From positions 1 through 64,000 of the forward strand of contig NZ_JAJQRG010000014.1 in the NCBI RefSeq assembly GCF_021228235.1: 64,000 nt of DNA. The letters are read 5' to 3'. Origin of the DNA: Pseudophaeobacter flagellatus (GTDB lineage: Bacteria > Pseudomonadota > Alphaproteobacteria > Rhodobacterales > Rhodobacteraceae). The translations under genes and the position numbers were made by a program. Every line of letters begins with the position of its first letter. Position 1 is the stretch's first letter. Under the pieces are notes generated by a model that was not told the origin of the DNA, searched no databases, and saw nothing but the letters and a program-made list of their open reading frames with translations. This document shows, in pieces, positions 54,726 through 63,822 of the stretch.

Positions 54726-57572
54726 CTAATCGTCAGGGTCTGCGCTGCCTTTCATTCCCTTTTGCCACTGGGCGTTCATCACCCGGTTCAACCAGGCAAG
54801 CCCCACCAATGCCAGCCCAAGCCCCATGAAGGAAAACACTCGCGTCAGCCCGGACAGCCCGCTCATATCCACCAGGAACACCTTGGCGATGGTCAGCACC
54901 ACACCTGCCATGGCCAGCTTGCGCAGCAGATCAGAGCGCCGCCAGAAAGCCAGGATCAGCCCGTCGGCCGAGGCCAGCAACAGCGCGACGGTGTAAGAAT
55001 ACAGCTCTGGATCGCTGACACCCGGCAGGCTCAGGTCGTCGCCCTGCCAGAACCGACGGATCTCTAGGCTGATATAATAGGCACCCAGGCCACTGGCCAG
55101 AACCGCGCAGGCCCGGCGCAGCCAGCTCCACCTCGTCGGCAACCGCAGGGCAGCACCGGCGAAGACGGCAGCCAGCGGCAAATAAGCCGCTGCAAGGCTG
55201 TCAAAGATCAAGGGGCCTGAGGTGATCTCTGCATAAGAGAACAGCGGATTGGCAAAGACAAACAGCGCCAGAATGCTGCCCAGGGCAGCCAGTCCGTAGC
55301 CTAGCGCCAATAGTCCGCGCAGCACTGCCGACACCCGACTGCTCAAGGAGATCCGGTAGATCTGGTTCATCAGGCAGGCAGTCCAGACCGTCGCCAAGAG
55401 CCCCACGCCAGCATGGCCATGTCGCATCTCTTCCGGCAGCAGACGCAGGATCAGCACGCTCAGGAAAACTGCGGCAAGGGTCACAGCAGCGCTTTCCAGC
55501 ACCAGCGCGGTCTTTTCCCGGCGTCCCCCCGCCAGCCGCCAGCCAAGGCCCAATAGGCCAAGGCTGCCCAGATAGGCCAGCAAGATCTGCCACAGAGGCG
55601 TTACATAGCGCCAGTCCTGGTCGATATAGTCGCGGTCAAGCGCCCAGAACACGCCGGGGTCCAGCACCAGCCGATAGGTGATCACCGCGACCCCCAACTG
55701 CACAAAGACCGCCAGGGTCGGCAGGTCGTATTTTCGATCGATCACAACCACCAGCACCACCATGACCGCCAGCGCCAATGTCAGCGCCGATTTTGACAGG
55801 ATAAGGAACAGGGCAAAGGCGATAAGGGTAAGCGCGGCGATAGCAAACAGCGCCACCCGCAGTGCAGGCTTTGCCACCTGCGGCCCCCGTGCGCAACGCT
55901 CTGCGCCAAAGGTCATTCCCGCCGCAAGCAGCAGCGCCGCAAGCGCCCAGGTATAGGTGCCATGGATCAGTACCGGGGCCCAGGTGAATTCCACCACCAA
56001 CATCAGGGCCGGCGCAAAAACCGCCGCGCAAACGGCCCAATAGATCGCCCGGTCGACCTCTGCCTCCCCCTCGGGTCGCAGGCTCCACTGCATCCGCAGA
56101 TAGGCCAGGGCAGAGCCCAGCGCGCCAATTGCAATCAATACCCAGATGGTTTGCGGTGGCGCTGTTTCCGGCGGGCGCTGCAGGGCGGCGTGAAACTCTT
56201 GCAGCAACGGGCCTGCATTGAGGCCCTCATTCAGGATCAACGCCAGAATGGCCAGGCCCGGCAGCAGAGCATGATCAAATAGCGCCACCGCCTGGCGCAT
56301 CCAGATCAGTGTTGCCAGCAGCAGCAGCACCAAGATACCCAGCGCAAAAACCACCTCTGCCGCTTGACCCGCCTGAACCGCCACCAAAAGCGCCGCGCCG
56401 CTCACCGCGCCAGTCACACAGGCCGAAATCCGGGTGGGAAATTCAGGATAAATCCGCGCACCCGCACCGGGTTGGAAAATCTGCACCACAGCCCGCCCCG
56501 CATGACGCGGAAATAGGCTGCGCTCTGGCACAATGACCCCGGCGGCGGCAATCACCATCAGCCCCGCCAGGAAATGCGGCGCCTCGCCACCCGCCAGATA
56601 CAGTAGGCAAGCGGCGCTGAGCGGGGCAAGCAGGGCAAGCCCGGAAATCCAGGCCCATCGCTTAATGGTATCCACCCCAAGCCCGACCACGGAAATCAGC
56701 GCAAAATAATAGTAGAGCATCCAGGGGGCCTCGGATTGCCCCCCCACCAGAAACGGTGCCAGACAGGCCCCAAGGATCCCCAGCGCGGTCAAAAACGCGC
56801 CGTAGAACCAGCCCAACACCAGCGCCAGCACCGACACCAGGCACAGGGCGGCAAAGCCCATTCCCGGCTCAACCAACCCGTATAGAATGCGGGCCGACAG
56901 CACCCCGGCAAACAGAGTGACTAGGCCCGCGCCAGCCAAGGCCGAGGCCAGATGCTGCGCTGCCCCTTCGGTTTCGTCCCCGACGCGACGCCGGATGACT
57001 TCACCGCCGACCACCAGCGCCACACCAAAGCCCAGCGCCGCCATTACCCGCCAGAACGGCGTCAACAGACCGTTCTCGACACCGTATTGCACCATAAAGA
57101 CACCCGCCAGCGCAAGCGAGGTGGCCCCCGCCACCAGCACCCAATTGTCACGCACCCATTGCACCAACAGCGCCAGACGATCCTGCCGCAACACAAAGGC
57201 CCGCGGCGGCACCGCCTGCTGCACTGTTTCGTCTGGGGTCTGCCCATCCGGTTGTCGTATCTCTGACTTTGATGTGTCAAACGGTTTCTCTGGCGCGTCC
57301 GCCTCTGGCATGGACTTTCGCTCACCCCAGGGCAGTCCCGCTTTGATGGCGGCCTGATCGCCCGGCTCAGCCTGTGGGACAGCAGGCTGAGCAACAGGCC
57401 GGGAATCCGGTGCGGTATTTACAGCCCCCGGCGGTGCGATTTGCGCTGCGACCCTGGCCTCCAGGGCGCGCACCTGCGCCTTTAGCCGCATATGCGAAAT
57501 TAACAGATAAGGCACACCAAGCAGAAAAATAAGGCTTAGCAACCCCAAAAGAACCAGACCAAAATCTAACAT
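54726..57572 (-). CDS. DUF2339 family polytopic membrane protein
   Basis: The 948-residue protein has a short N-terminal helix followed by a charged, proline-rich linker (residues 30-130). After that comes a very long series of hydrophobic helices (more than 20), the layout of DUF2339 proteins. Typical stretches are RDNWVLVAGATSLALAGVF and FWRVMAALGFGVALVVGGE. The family function is unknown; cell-envelope roles have been proposed. The ATG at 57572 lacks a clear ribosome-binding site. It is probably its own transcription unit. Confidence 0.85.
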   Translation of the reverse strand: MLDFGLVLLGLLSLIFLLGVPYLLISHMRLKAQVRALEARVAAQIAPPGAVNTAPDSRPVAQPAVPQAEPGDQAAIKAGLPWGERKSMPEADAPEKPFDTSKSEIRQPDGQTPDETVQQAVPPRAFVLRQDRLALLVQWVRDNWVLVAGATSLALAGVFMVQYGVENGLLTPFWRVMAALGFGVALVVGGEVIRRRVGDETEGAAQHLASALAGAGLVTLFAGVLSARILYGLVEPGMGFAALCLVSVLALVLGWFYGAFLTALGILGACLAPFLVGGQSEAPWMLYYYFALISVVGLGVDTIKRWAWISGLALLAPLSAACLLYLAGGEAPHFLAGLMVIAAAGVIVPERSLFPRHAGRAVVQIFQPGAGARIYPEFPTRISACVTGAVSGAALLVAVQAGQAAEVVFALGILVLLLLATLIWMRQAVALFDHALLPGLAILALILNEGLNAGPLLQEFHAALQRPPETAPPQTIWVLIAIGALGSALAYLRMQWSLRPEGEAEVDRAIYWAVCAAVFAPALMLVVEFTWAPVLIHGTYTWALAALLLAAGMTFGAERCARGPQVAKPALRVALFAIAALTLIAFALFLILSKSALTLALAVMVVLVVVIDRKYDLPTLAVFVQLGVAVITYRLVLDPGVFWALDRDYIDQDWRYVTPLWQILLAYLGSLGLLGLGWRLAGGRREKTALVLESAAVTLAAVFLSVLILRLLPEEMRHGHAGVGLLATVWTACLMNQIYRISLSSRVSAVLRGLLALGYGLAALGSILALFVFANPLFSYAEITSGPLIFDSLAAAYLPLAAVFAGAALRLPTRWSWLRRACAVLASGLGAYYISLEIRRFWQGDDLSLPGVSDPELYSYTVALLLASADGLILAFWRRSDLLRKLAMAGVVLTIAKVFLVDMSGLSGLTRVFSFMGLGLALVGLAWLNRVMNAQWQKGMKGSADPDD

Positions 57573-57894
57573 CTAAGGATCATTTCAATGAGACAGAATT
57601 GCACGCAAGCTAGGCGAAAGGCCACGAACAGGCAAGCAAGCCCATCGCTCTCTGCGGCCCAACCGGCCGCCCCCTGTCGCTGCACAGGCGATCCCCCAGA
57701 CGCAAGAGCCCCCCGCGGGGCACCTTCTTGCAATTCCTGTGAGATCGCATTCCCTCCAAGGCCTTGCCGCGCCCAGAAAACAGCCGAGTGAGGCCCTCCA
57801 GAAACAAGAAAGGCCTCACCGCTTGCGCCGTGAGACCTGGTATTTAACCGCCAACGACCGCTGGACTTCAAAGCCGGCAGGGCGAATCCATCGG
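57573..57894. other. Intergenic region between DUF2339 and VOC genes
   Basis: No gene is seen. The stretch holds the leftward terminator of the VOC gene at 57812-57837 (listed separately) and must contain the DUF2339 promoter on its left side. Short frames crossing it have no recognisable features. Confidence 0.4.
57812..57837 (-). terminator. Probable terminator of the VOC gene
   Basis: On the minus strand the stem GGTCTCAC / GTGAGGCC (one mismatch, 10-base loop) is followed by TTTCTTGTTT. It lies 57 bases after the VOC stop codon. Confidence 0.6.
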
Positions 57895-58266
57895 CTAGCC
57901 AAAGACATAAAAAGTCATCTTGTTGCCATCCGGATCACGCACATAGGCACCATAAAACCGATCGGGGATACGTTGCCCTGGCGCACCATCACAGGTAGCC
58001 CCCAGCGAAATTGCCTTGGCATAAAGCGCATCCGCTTCTTCTTTGCTCTGCGCTGCAAAGGCCAGCATATTGCCATTGCCAGGCTGCGGATCCTTGCCAT
58101 CATAGGGCAGGCAGACCGAAATCATCGGTTCTTTTGGGGTGGCACCAATCATCGCAATGCGCCCAGCATCAATGATCACCTTTGCCCCGCGTTCGGCAAA
58201 AAGATCGCAATAAAACGCCTTGGCTTTTTCCATATCGGTGACGCCGATGGTTACATATCCAATCAT
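57895..58266 (-). CDS. VOC (glyoxalase/bleomycin-resistance) family protein
   Basis: This 123-residue protein has the VOC fold of paired beta-alpha-beta-beta-beta units: MIGYVTIGVTDMEKAKAFYCDLF at the start and RDPDGNKMTFYVFG at the end. Typical metal ligands are only partly obvious (the N-terminal His common in glyoxalases is Thr here), so a specific reaction is not assigned. Likely cytoplasmic. It is monocistronic between two terminators. Confidence 0.82.
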   Translation of the reverse strand: MIGYVTIGVTDMEKAKAFYCDLFAERGAKVIIDAGRIAMIGATPKEPMISVCLPYDGKDPQPGNGNMLAFAAQSKEEADALYAKAISLGATCDGAPGQRIPDRFYGAYVRDPDGNKMTFYVFG

Positions 58267-58334
58267 CTGTTTTCCTCTTGATTTTCAACCAGTAGGAAAA
58301 CAGGTTTTGACGCAGGTCAAGCCATCAAAAGAGT

Positions 58335-58368
58335 AACGCCCCGTCCCCCAGGCTGGGAACGAGGCGTT
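58335..58368 (-). terminator. Probable terminator of the second chemoreceptor gene
   Basis: An imperfect stem with arms AACGCCTCGTTCCC and GGGGACGGGGCGTT on the minus strand, followed by ACTCTTTTG. It is about 40 bases past the chemoreceptor stop. Confidence 0.6.
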
Positions 58369-58410
58369 GCCGATGCCCCCGAGGGGGGAGCGCCAAGGAT
58401 TTGTAGGTTC

Positions 58411-60192
58411 TTAACCCACCAACCGGTTCGAATCAAAATTATCGATACCAAAATCATCCGCGCCATATGCGCCAAAGCTCTCATCCGCGTTCTGGCCAGC
58501 CCTGGCAGTGCCCGGTGCCGAAGGCTTCAGCCCCGCCACCAGATCGGCCAGTTCCGAGGCCGCCTGTTGCAGGCTTTTGCCCTGATCACTGGATTTCAGC
58601 ACCATGCTGGCATTTTGCTGGGTCACCCGGTCCAGTTCGATCATCCCGGCGTTGATTTCGGAGATGGTCGAGGCCTGTTCGCCAGAAGAGGCTGCGATTT
58701 GGGTGATCAGCTTCGACACCGACTGAATTTTTGCGATGATATGTTCCAGGGACCGGCCCGCCTCATCCACGAGTTCAACCCCAACTTTGACTTTTTCAGA
58801 GCTGGCATGAATGAGATCACGGATCTCATTTGCAGAGGTGGCGGATTTCAGCGCCAAAGAGCGCACTTCGGAAGCAACAACCGCAAAGCCACGGCCAACT
58901 TCGCCAGCCCTGGCGGCTTCGACCCCCGCGTTCAGCGCCAAGAGGTTGGTCTGAAACGAGATATCATCAATCACGCTGTTGATAGCCGAAATCTTTTCTG
59001 AGGATTCATCGATTTCCTTCATCGCCTGCACCGTCCGCTTAACGATGTCGCCACTGCGCAGCGCTTCTTCAGAGGTCTCGGAAATGGTGCCTTCGACCTC
59101 TTTTGTCTGAGTTGTCGCATTGCGCACGTTCGAGGTGATGCTGTCTAGGGCTGCAGCCGTCTCTTCCAGAGTGGCTGCCTGGTTTTCCGTCCGCCGGGAG
59201 AGATCGTCCGTCCCAGAAGCCATTTCACCGATCTGCTGATCCATCTGCGAAATTGTAACCAGAACCCGACCGATCAGATCATCCAGCGTTTCGGCCGTTT
59301 GGTTGAAATCAGAGCGCAGCGCCGTGTATTCCGGGCTCATCTCCTTTTCGATGCGATAGGACAGATTGCCCTTGGACAGGTTGTTCAACCCGTTTGCCAG
59401 CTCTTCCACAACCCCGGCCTGCTCGGCGGCGGCTGCCTTGGAGGTTGCCTCCATCTCGGCATTGGCGCGCATGGCTTCGACAAATTCCACCACCGCTGCG
59501 GCCAGGCGGCCCAGCTCGTCCCGGCGACGTTTTTCTGGTACGGGACTATCAGTATCCCCACCGCGCAGCGTATCAATCCGGTCGACAATTCGGTCCAGCG
59601 GGCGCGTCACAGAGGCCGCCGACAGATAGACGATCACGCCGATCAACAGACACACCGCCAGGCCGATGATAGCCGATTGTAGATACAGCGAAGATACCGT
59701 TTCGCTAATGGTGCCATTGTTAAATCCCATAACCATTTGGCCAACCGCAGTTCCGTCGGTTAGCACCACGGGAAACTTGACATAGACCACCTGATTGATC
59801 TCGGTCATGCTTTCAGGGCTTTCATCTGCCAAAAGCGTGGCGATTTGCTCTTTCAGCTCTTCGCGGCGCGCCTCGTCGACAAAGACTTCGGCAAAACTGC
59901 CGCCATCGACAACCACCTGGGCAAAGAGCGCGTTATCCATTTCTGCCACGCCCTGAATGGCGCCCATTGCCGCATCACTGTTGAAATCCCACACCGCTGC
60001 AGCAACGGGGGGCACAACAAATCTCTGCGCCAATTGTATTTCTTCATCAAAGGCATCAATCAAGGCATTGCTGTGCTTGGATGCCCAGAAAACCGTATAG
60101 GCAAAATTCGACAGAACAATGCATGCCAAGATTGGCAACAACAATTTCTTCTTGATGGACATACTCAAGAATCGTTTTAGATGTCCCGACAT
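58411..60192 (-). CDS. Methyl-accepting chemotaxis protein with CHASE8-like periplasmic domain
   Basis: The 593-residue chemoreceptor has a first membrane helix at about residues 17-36, and a periplasmic domain of about 130 residues (VVPPVAAAVWDFN, GVAEMDNALFAQVVVDGGSF) that resembles CHASE8-type modules. A second helix (about 167-188), HAMP and a methyl-accepting domain with DDISFQTNLLALNAGVEAA follow. The ATG at 60192 is preferred to a longer frame because GGAG lies seven bases ahead and the membrane helix begins soon after. No W-x-x-F pentapeptide ends the protein. A binding-protein gene lies directly upstream on the same strand, so indirect ligand sensing is possible. Confidence 0.9.
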   Translation of the reverse strand: MSGHLKRFLSMSIKKKLLLPILACIVLSNFAYTVFWASKHSNALIDAFDEEIQLAQRFVVPPVAAAVWDFNSDAAMGAIQGVAEMDNALFAQVVVDGGSFAEVFVDEARREELKEQIATLLADESPESMTEINQVVYVKFPVVLTDGTAVGQMVMGFNNGTISETVSSLYLQSAIIGLAVCLLIGVIVYLSAASVTRPLDRIVDRIDTLRGGDTDSPVPEKRRRDELGRLAAAVVEFVEAMRANAEMEATSKAAAAEQAGVVEELANGLNNLSKGNLSYRIEKEMSPEYTALRSDFNQTAETLDDLIGRVLVTISQMDQQIGEMASGTDDLSRRTENQAATLEETAAALDSITSNVRNATTQTKEVEGTISETSEEALRSGDIVKRTVQAMKEIDESSEKISAINSVIDDISFQTNLLALNAGVEAARAGEVGRGFAVVASEVRSLALKSATSANEIRDLIHASSEKVKVGVELVDEAGRSLEHIIAKIQSVSKLITQIAASSGEQASTISEINAGMIELDRVTQQNASMVLKSSDQGKSLQQAASELADLVAGLKPSAPGTARAGQNADESFGAYGADDFGIDNFDSNRLVG

Positions 60193-60323
60193 GTTTTGCT
60201 CCAGTTGATTAAACGGCTTGTCGTGTTTTCGAGGCCTCCTGGTAGAAGGCAATTGCCCCCTGCCAGGTCCGCCTAGCCGGATTCGGCAGAAAACCAGGGG
60301 ATCACAGGTGACCTGGCGAGAGC

Positions 60324-60367
60324 GCCGCCGTTTATTGGCCCGCCTTTGGCGACCAGCAAACGGCGGC
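60324..60367 (-). promoter_or_regulatory. Hairpin between binding-protein and chemoreceptor genes
   Basis: A perfect 10-bp stem GCCGCCGTTT / AAACGGCGGC encloses 24 bases and starts 6 bases after the binding-protein stop. It is not followed directly by a T-tract. It could be a partial terminator or an mRNA-stability element that sets more binding protein than receptor; this is inference. Confidence 0.5.
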
Positions 60368-60373
60368 ATTCAG

Positions 60374-61150
60374 TTAGTAGGACATGTAGTTGCCCTCGAG
60401 GGAATCGCGGTATTTGTCTGTCCATTTGGTATTGATATCGGCAATGGTGCCTGCCGCTTCCAGTTCGGCAAAGCAGCGATCAAACTCTGCTGCCATGGCC
60501 GGATCACGAAAGCTCATCGCGTAGGGGCTAGGTTCGAAAATCGCCCGGAATTCGATCGGCTGGCTTGCATCTACACCGGCAGATGCGCCCGCTTCCTGCA
60601 GCTGACGGGCGAATTCGGCAAAGAGCATACCATCGCCCAGGATGCCATCAACACGCTTGCCATAGAGCAGCTTGCTTTGGGTTTTCTGGTCCGCCATTTC
60701 ACGGTAGGTTTTGAACGCCTCGGTACTGCCCGACAGGCCTGGAATGATATTGCTGGCGCCTTCAAAGGCCACGATATTCCAGCCATCCAGATCCGACAGG
60801 GTCGCGGCTTCACGCTCGGAAGAGGTCAGGTATGACACACCATTTTGATAGGACACGTAGGATTGTGTCTGGGTGCCAGAGGTTGGCATGCCAACCGGGA
60901 CGGTCGAAACCGCGTCGCCGGTGCCGCTTTCAAAAGACTGCCAATGACGGGTGAAAGGCTGCACAACAAAGACTGCGGTATGCCCGCATTGCCCAAGAAC
61001 GGCCGAGATGATTTCAGCTTCGCGCCCGGTTCCGTCCTGGTTGACCATCGGAGGCAAATCACCCGCCAATACGGTCACCTCATCCGCCATTGCGGGGCTG
61101 GACAGAAAGACAAGTGACGCCGAGACGGTCGCTGCAATTCCAAACTTCAT
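60374..61150 (-). CDS. Periplasmic amino-acid-type solute-binding protein (SBP_bac_3)
   Basis: The 258-residue protein has a signal peptide cleaved near AMADEVTV. The family-3 binding-protein fold follows: VLAGDLPPMVNQDGTGREAEIISAVL, the GDAVSTVPVG region and the hinge near SDLDGWNIVAFEG. AGGAG stands seven bases before the ATG. No transporter permease or ATPase is adjacent; instead a chemoreceptor gene follows at 182 bases. That context suggests a sensing rather than an uptake role. Confidence 0.82.
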   Translation of the reverse strand: MKFGIAATVSASLVFLSSPAMADEVTVLAGDLPPMVNQDGTGREAEIISAVLGQCGHTAVFVVQPFTRHWQSFESGTGDAVSTVPVGMPTSGTQTQSYVSYQNGVSYLTSSEREAATLSDLDGWNIVAFEGASNIIPGLSGSTEAFKTYREMADQKTQSKLLYGKRVDGILGDGMLFAEFARQLQEAGASAGVDASQPIEFRAIFEPSPYAMSFRDPAMAAEFDRCFAELEAAGTIADINTKWTDKYRDSLEGNYMSY

Positions 61151-61695
61151 ATCTTGCTCCTGAAAGAATTTCTTCTGTACAAGAGCATTTGTTTCTTAAT
61201 ACCCGATTACCTCTGCCCCCCTCGCCTTGGTCATTGCCAGTAGTCCGCGATTTTGGCGCCCGCCTATTTTTGCAACCTCAAAAAAGCAAACGGCTGGTGC
61301 CAAGACCATAAAAAAGACCGCGCAATGCGCCGACTGACAAGGCCTCGCCAAAGTATAGTTAAGTGACTGAAAAATATTACTTCAATCATTTTTCGACTAC
61401 ACGTTTCAGACCGAAACACGATAGTTGGCACCGAAATATTCGTCTTCTGGTGGCTGTCTTTTGTGCTGCTGGGGCTCTGCTGGACCGCTCAATCGCGGCC
61501 TTTACGTGGTTGCAACCGGTGGAAAAATCGCCCTGTTTGGAGATGGTCCCTAAAATGCCAAGTATATTTGGGCTGATTGTCCGCCTGCGAGACAGGTCAG
61601 ATCAGGCTGGCCAGCCAGTATCCTGCCCTATCGTGCCACCGTCAGGGTGCGGACCATGCCCCAGCAGAAACCGGCTGCTCTCGCCCGTTGCGCCG
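61151..61695. other. Intergenic region between binding-protein and kinase genes
   Basis: 545 bp without a believable gene. A plus-strand frame from 61363 exists but has no recognisable domain and runs antisense into the kinase gene. The part near 61150-61400 is AT-rich and likely holds the promoter of the binding-protein/chemoreceptor pair. Confidence 0.4.
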
Positions 61696-63192
61696 CTATC
61701 CCGGCAGGTATCTGTCCGCAACCTTTTTCACCGCAGACTTGTCGGGTTGATTCACCGGCCAACGAAAGCTGAAGGTGCTGCCCGCCCCTTCCGCCGACCT
61801 AAGGGTGAGGTCTTCACCAAATTGCTGCGTCAGTTTTTCAATGATCGCCAGTCCTAGGCCGCTGCCTTCAATCCGGTCGCGTGGCTTTAGCCTTTTGAAC
61901 ATTTCAAACACCTCTCCATGAAAGCGCGCATCAATCCCCGGCCCGTCATCGCAAACAGAAAAGAGGTATCTGCCCTCTTCTTCCTGTACCGACACGGTCA
62001 CAGTGCCATCTTCGCGGTCGTGATGCTTGACCGCATTGTTCAGCAGGTTTGAAAAGATCTGCATCAGCGGCATGCGATGCAGTTCAATATCTGCAAATTT
62101 GGGGTCCACATTGACCACAAAACTCTCGGGGACATCGGTCAGCAGCAAGGCCTCTTCGATCAACTTGTTCCCGACGATCTTCTGGTCATACCGCGCGTCT
62201 TCCCCCTGGCCGATGCGCGCATAGGCCAGCAGATCATCCAGCAGCCGCTCCATCCGGGCGACCCGGTTGCGCATCAGTTGTAGGTTTTCGGCGCTTTCAG
62301 GATCCATCACATCAGCCAGGTCTTCCTCTAGCCAGCCTGACGCATTGTCGATCACCCGAAGTGGCGCCTTCAGGTCATGCGAGGCCATATAGGCAAATTG
62401 ATCCAGATCTCGATTGGAGCGCGACAGTTTTTGGATCATTTCCTCTCGCTCTTGCTCTGCCTCTTTGCGCTTTGAAATGTCGCGCACGACCCCGCAAAAC
62501 AATCGTTGACCGCTGGTCGACACCTCGGTCACCGACAGGTCGATCGGAAAGGTGGATCCATCCCGACGCTGGCCCCTGACCTCGCGCCCGATGCCAATGA
62601 TTTTACGGATGCCAGTGCGGCGGTAGTTGCTCAGATATGTGTCATGTTCGCGCTGATAAGGTTCGGGCATCAGCATCTTGATATTTTGGCCGATCACCTC
62701 TTCGGCGGCAAAGCCAAACATCTTGCCACAGGCCGCATTGTAGCTCTCGACTATGCCGTCATCGCGGATCGTGATAATGCCATCCAAGGCACTGGCCAGC
62801 ACCGCCTGCAGGTTGCCTTCGCTCACTTCCCGCGACAGGGCCATCCTCTTTTGCGCGTAGATGATAAAGGCGGCGGCCCAGACCACAAAGATCGACAGCG
62901 CACGGTTCAACTGCACGATAGCCAGATCGACCCGGACATCGTCAATATACCAATAGCCGGCTCCGATCAGGCAGGTCGCCACACCCGCAAAAACAAAAGA
63001 TGTTTTGGTGTGTTGCCACCAGATCGCCGTTAGCACAAACAGCGCATAGAGAACACCGGCAGCCACCCCCAATGGCGTCAGGAAATCAAAGGCCATGCCG
63101 ACGATGATGCTCAGACAAGAGGCCAGCAGCATTTTGCCATCCCTAGGCATCAAATTACTCAACGCGCTGCTCTTTCTACTCACTGGCCCCAT
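61696..63192 (-). CDS. Membrane sensor histidine kinase with FixL-like PAS domain
   Basis: The 498-residue kinase starts with about four membrane helices (residues 20-112). The PAS domain (about 130-245) is very similar in wording to the haem PAS of FixL: GQNIKMLMPEP, REHDTYLSNY, IIGIGREVRG, RRDGSTFPIDLS. His183 corresponds to the FixL haem ligand and Arg203 to the distal arginine, with the same 20-residue separation. HisKA follows with MASHDLKAPLRV (phospho-His272), then a HATPase_c domain (NLLNNAVKH, DDGPGI, GSGLGLAII). The kinase core is of the phytochrome-like/HWE-adjacent type rather than FixL's own. GGAGG is six bases before the ATG. Confidence 0.88.
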   Translation of the reverse strand: MGPVSRKSSALSNLMPRDGKMLLASCLSIIVGMAFDFLTPLGVAAGVLYALFVLTAIWWQHTKTSFVFAGVATCLIGAGYWYIDDVRVDLAIVQLNRALSIFVVWAAAFIIYAQKRMALSREVSEGNLQAVLASALDGIITIRDDGIVESYNAACGKMFGFAAEEVIGQNIKMLMPEPYQREHDTYLSNYRRTGIRKIIGIGREVRGQRRDGSTFPIDLSVTEVSTSGQRLFCGVVRDISKRKEAEQEREEMIQKLSRSNRDLDQFAYMASHDLKAPLRVIDNASGWLEEDLADVMDPESAENLQLMRNRVARMERLLDDLLAYARIGQGEDARYDQKIVGNKLIEEALLLTDVPESFVVNVDPKFADIELHRMPLMQIFSNLLNNAVKHHDREDGTVTVSVQEEEGRYLFSVCDDGPGIDARFHGEVFEMFKRLKPRDRIEGSGLGLAIIEKLTQQFGEDLTLRSAEGAGSTFSFRWPVNQPDKSAVKKVADRYLPG

Positions 63193-63380
63193 CGAAAACC
63201 TCCGCCCCTCCCCCTGAGAGTGCGCCTGTGCGCCACTTTAACCTACAAAGATTTCTCTTTCTGACAATGCCGGGACGACACCGCATCCCTTGCGGTTTCA
63301 GGATAAGCGCAGCAGAGCAGGCCAAGGCCGCACTCGCTGGTGCCCCGTGTTTTTTGCAATGGCTCGTGAACAAGGCTTGG

Positions 63381-63821
63381 TCAGACACCTGGCGCAAGCG
63401 GCGGTTCGCACACACGCCAAAAGCTTTGCAGGGTTTCCAGAATATGCCTGAGGTTATCCTGATTGCAGGGCTTCAAGATATAGCCATTTGCGCGGCTGCT
63501 ATAGGCGCGTTCAATGTCACTTGGGTTGTCGGAGGTCGTAAACATATAGACCACACTATCGGCATGCCCAGTATCGAGGCGGCGCAGCTCGGCCAGGAAC
63601 TCATGTCCGTTCATCCGGGGCATATTGATATCCAGCAGGATAAAATAGGGATGCGGAATGGCGCTTTCTTCGGTGCCGTTCTTCAGCAGTTCCAGGGCTT
63701 CAATCCCGTCCTGCACATGCACAACAACAGCATCCGGCGCGACCTTCTTCAACGCGCGCCGGGCGATCATCGCATCCACGTCATCGTCTTCGACCAGTAA
63801 GACATTCATCTGTCGGGTCAT
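63381..63821 (-). CDS. Single-domain response regulator (Rcp1-like)
   Basis: This 146-residue CheY-like receiver has the acidic pocket VEDDDVD, the phosphoacceptor Asp in LLDINMPRMNG, the Thr of FTTSDN and the Lys of ILKPC. It has no output domain. The insertion around GTEESAIPHPYF is typical of receivers that serve phytochrome-type kinases. The ATG at 63821 lies just after the stop of the upstream kinase fragment. With kinase genes on both sides, it may take phosphate from one or both. Confidence 0.88.
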   Translation of the reverse strand: MTRQMNVLLVEDDDVDAMIARRALKKVAPDAVVVHVQDGIEALELLKNGTEESAIPHPYFILLDINMPRMNGHEFLAELRRLDTGHADSVVYMFTTSDNPSDIERAYSSRANGYILKPCNQDNLRHILETLQSFWRVCEPPLAPGV

Positions 63822-63822
63822 G

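Noticed and set aside
61363-61857. 164-codon plus-strand frame
   Set aside because: It overlaps the kinase gene antisense, has biased low-complexity content and no recognisable feature.
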